Shown: positions 62,292-64,000 of the stretch, in pieces
Layout: every line of letters starts with the position of its first letter
Position numbering within the stretch: position 1 is the first letter of the stretch
NCBI GenBank assembly: GCA_012269545.1
Contig: JAAXKB010000037.1
Coordinates: 21,764 to 85,763 of the forward strand
Direction: 5' to 3'
DNA length: 64,000 bases
Source of the DNA: Gammaproteobacteria bacterium
GTDB lineage: Bacteria > Pseudomonadota > Gammaproteobacteria > Pseudomonadales > Azotimanducaceae
Notes under the pieces: generated by a model
Databases searched by the model: none
Seen by the model: only the letters and a program-made list of their open reading frames with translations
Told to the model about the DNA's origin: nothing
Position numbers and translations under genes: made by a program

Positions 62292-62708
62292 TCATTTGTT
62301 CCGGTTTTCGACGCCAGATGAGACAGTCGACGCCCCCAAACGACGTATCCTCTGCCATGCCATTTGCGCCGCGGCACTGGCGACAAACGTGCCAACAAAA
62401 ACGACGGCCAGCCCGCCCAGCAGACTGCGCCGTGCCGCCGCCGGGTCGCCTTGTGCCTGAAAGAATGACTCGAACATCACAACAATAAAGGCCGGCGCAC
62501 TAATTTGCTCGACCCCGGGCACCGCTGCAGGCAGGGTAAAGGCAGCCAGCACGGTGAGCACAAGTGTCCAGCGCAAGCTCCGCCCGACAACGGAACGGTT
62601 TCCGCCGATGCGTTTCAGCAGGCTGTTGAGGCACAGCGCACCCACTAAGGCGGCTCCGGCGATCGCCAGCCAAGCCAAAGAATATTCCGCAAATGCCTCT
62701 GTGTTCAT
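62292..62708 (-). CDS. small membrane protein, unknown
   Basis: I do not recognise a named family for this 138-residue protein with about four hydrophobic segments (residues 10-29, 45-65, 70-87 and 97-117). Charged loops separate them, and the C-terminal tail is polar. It lies 10 bp after ycgN on the same strand, at the end of the rnd-ycgL-ycgN gene run, so it is probably co-transcribed. The region 62017-62291 between it and the MoxR gene holds nothing I can identify. Confidence 0.6.
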   Translation of the reverse strand: MNTEAFAEYSLAWLAIAGAALVGALCLNSLLKRIGGNRSVVGRSLRWTLVLTVLAAFTLPAAVPGVEQISAPAFIVVMFESFFQAQGDPAAARRSLLGGLAVVFVGTFVASAAAQMAWQRIRRLGASTVSSGVENRNK

Positions 62709-62718
62709 AGGTCTGTGC

Positions 62719-63159
62719 TCACGTTTCCACCCAGCGGATGATCATGTCTTGCTCGTCATCCTCGTCAACCTCCGACTGCGCGATGACCTTGCCCTGAACT
62801 GAAATTTCAGCCGTGTGCACGGTCTCACGACTTCCACTCACCAAGGGATGCCACCACGCCAAAGGGCGCCCTTCCGCCAGCGTGCGGTAAGCGCAGCTCT
62901 TGGGCAGCCAATGAAATTCCTCTACCCGCTCGTTCGTAAGCACAACACAATCCTTCACAAGCGCATGCCTTTTTGCATAGGCCGTACACTGACAGCTGTG
63001 TTGATCGAGTAAATCGCAAACGATTGATGTGTAGTGCACTTCGTCCGTATCTTCATCCTGCAGTTTAATCATGCAACACCGCGCGCAGCCATCGCAGAGA
63101 CTCTCCCACTCCTCCTCACTCATCTGAGCTAGACTTTTGCTCTCCCAAAACGCCGTCAT
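62719..63159 (-). CDS. ycgN: YcgN-family cysteine-cluster protein (UPF0260)
   Basis: The 146-residue protein is rich in Cys: [14 protein letters not shown], then [15 protein letters not shown] and [11 protein letters not shown]. This is the order of the UPF0260/YcgN family, proposed to bind a metal or Fe-S cluster. ATG 63159 overlaps the ycgL stop (ATGA). It is typically found beside ycgL and rnd in pseudomonads and their relatives. Function unproven. Confidence 0.9.
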   Translation of the reverse strand: MTAFWESKSLAQMSEEEWESLCDGCARCCMIKLQDEDTDEVHYTSIVCDLLDQHSCQCTAYAKRHALVKDCVVLTNERVEEFHWLPKSCAYRTLAEGRPLAWWHPLVSGSRETVHTAEISVQGKVIAQSEVDEDDEQDMIIRWVET

Positions 63160-63446
63160 TCGGTGAGGCGCTCGTGCAACACCGGCGCATTACTGGGCGG
63201 CGGCAGCTGTAACACATAGCCCACGTCGGCCAGCGCGCTCAGCACTTCCGCTGCGTTCAGCCGCGACATTTTCAACTCTGGCGTGATCACCAGTTCCATG
63301 GCAAAAATCGCGCGTCCAAAGAGCCGACTGAGTTCATCCGGCAGCGCGTCCAACCCGGTTTCCACCGGAACATACAGATAGGTATCTGCTTTCTTCGCAC
63401 TGCGATACACGGCGACTTCACGAAACTTCAGGGGATCTTGAGTCAT
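63156..63446 (-). CDS. ycgL: YcgL-domain protein
   Basis: This 96-residue protein has the start [38 protein letters not shown] and a C-terminal [11 protein letters not shown], which match the YcgL domain of gammaproteobacteria. Its role is not established. It lies 21 bp after rnd and overlaps ycgN by 4 bp, so the three genes form one unit. Confidence 0.9.
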   Translation of the reverse strand: MTQDPLKFREVAVYRSAKKADTYLYVPVETGLDALPDELSRLFGRAIFAMELVITPELKMSRLNAAEVLSALADVGYVLQLPPPSNAPVLHERLTE

Positions 63447-63467
63447 TTGCGCGGATGCTCCGACAGG

Positions 63468-64000
63468 TTAATTGGACAGTATTTGCAAGAACTGAGCACC
63501 GAGAATCGCCTGACGCCATCCTTGGTAGTGCCCAGAAAGTGACGCATCCTTGAGGTAGGCACGCATGCAGGCCTCCACATCCTTGCGCCGGGCCAGAAGC
63601 TCTGCTGCAAAACCAAGCTGCCGCGCTTGCTCTGTGGCCACCGATCGCAGCGCCTTGACTCGGGCGTTCTGCCCTGCCGTCAGAGGCTTATCCAAGGGCG
63701 CAGGCAATTCTGCCTGACTGCCATTGCGGTGCGCGTCGAGTAACGCAGCGCCGTATTTTTTCACCACTGCCTTGGGCAAAAGATCCTGCAATGTGCTCGT
63801 TACCACGTGCTCCTGACATGCCAAAGTCATCAAATGGTCATCCCAGACAACTCTATTACGCGGCATGTTAAAGTGGCGCGCAGCATTTTCTCGCCAACGA
63901 CACAGAGCCTTCAGTCGTGCTAACTCGCGCTGGGACAGTTGCCATGCGCGCTTTATTTGCGCGAAGTACGCTCCCGGGTCTGGTTCGGCGTAGTGTCCTC
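63468..64000 (-). CDS. rnd: ribonuclease D, C-terminal part (runs off the window)
   Basis: The frame is open from the right edge to 63468. The 177 residues seen are the tail of RNase D. YFAQIKRAWQLSQRELARLKALCRWRENAARHFNMPRNRVV leads into the first HRDC domain, and a second HRDC-like domain follows, ending FLQILSN. The 3'-5' exonuclease domain with the DEDD residues lies outside the window. RNase D trims tRNA and small RNA 3' ends. The internal ATG at 63866 is not the start. Gene order rnd-ycgL-ycgN supports the call. Confidence 0.92.
   Translation of the reverse strand, partial: GHYAEPDPGAYFAQIKRAWQLSQRELARLKALCRWRENAARHFNMPRNRVVWDDHLMTLACQEHVVTSTLQDLLPKAVVKKYGAALLDAHRNGSQAELPAPLDKPLTAGQNARVKALRSVATEQARQLGFAAELLARRKDVEACMRAYLKDASLSGHYQGWRQAILGAQFLQILSN

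Noticed and set aside
1-64000. Mobile elements, CRISPR arrays, tRNA or rRNA genes
   Set aside because: I found no transposase, integrase, phage gene, repeat-spacer pattern or tRNA cloverleaf by reading; a tRNAscan or repeat search could still reveal a weak case.

Overview
The window reads as chromosomal core sequence from an aerobic, probably marine gammaproteobacterium of the broad OMG/Cellvibrionales type. This is inferred from gene content, not from a database search. Indicators are a complete Na+-translocating NADH:quinone reductase operon (nqrABCDEF), a homodimeric-type pyruvate dehydrogenase E1 (aceE), hrpA, a divergent bfr/bfd pair, and the rnd-ycgL-ycgN block. There are also many genes for CoA-thioester chemistry and for fatty-acid or branched-chain degradation. 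I see no insertion sequence, prophage, CRISPR array, rRNA or tRNA.

Positions 1-9.6 kb: small membrane proteins, a deazaflavin-type nitroreductase, a 2-hydroxyacid dehydrogenase, mmsA, an SDR, a 2Fe-2S ferredoxin, coaE, a PHP protein, then a thiolase-like/DUF35/SDR set. Positions 9.6-19.2 kb: aceE, a HIT protein, a family III CoA-transferase, an aldehyde dehydrogenase followed by a clear terminator, an OmpA-family gene broken by one in-frame TAA, a BaiN/YhiN-type flavoprotein, and an RNase AM-like PHP protein.

Positions 19.3-26.6 kb: a fadB/fadJ-like multifunctional beta-oxidation gene behind a 26-bp perfect palindrome, then VOC, HupE-like, acyl-CoA-dehydrogenase-like, SDR, nitroreductase and thiolase genes. 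Positions 26.6-36 kb: nine minus-strand genes, most of them tightly packed. In transcription order they are an APC permease, enoyl-CoA hydratase, NSS transporter, hotdog thioesterase, acyl-CoA synthetase, TVP38/TMEM64 protein, MerA-like flavoprotein, cytochrome c lipoprotein and anchored membrane protein.

Positions 36-45 kb: GNAT, crotonase, D-aminoacylase, GMC oxidoreductase, mobA, and bfr/bfd with Fur-like sites. Next is the most notable gene of the window: a GrdB-like (glycine/betaine/proline-reductase family) gene at 42319-43269 with an in-frame TGA. That TGA sits in a U-x-x-C motif and is followed at 18 nt by a perfect 8-bp hairpin with a GTC loop. I read it as a selenocysteine codon with a bacterial SECIS. 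An EamA exporter and a PhyH-type dioxygenase follow.

Positions 45-51 kb: the nqr operon with a strong terminator and a candidate promoter. Positions 51.4-64 kb: lpxC away from its usual division cluster, dusA-terB, a SpoIIE-phosphatase/STAS partner-switch pair, hrpA, a MoxR-ATPase/CoxE-VWA pair, and the ycgN-ycgL-rnd block running off the right edge.
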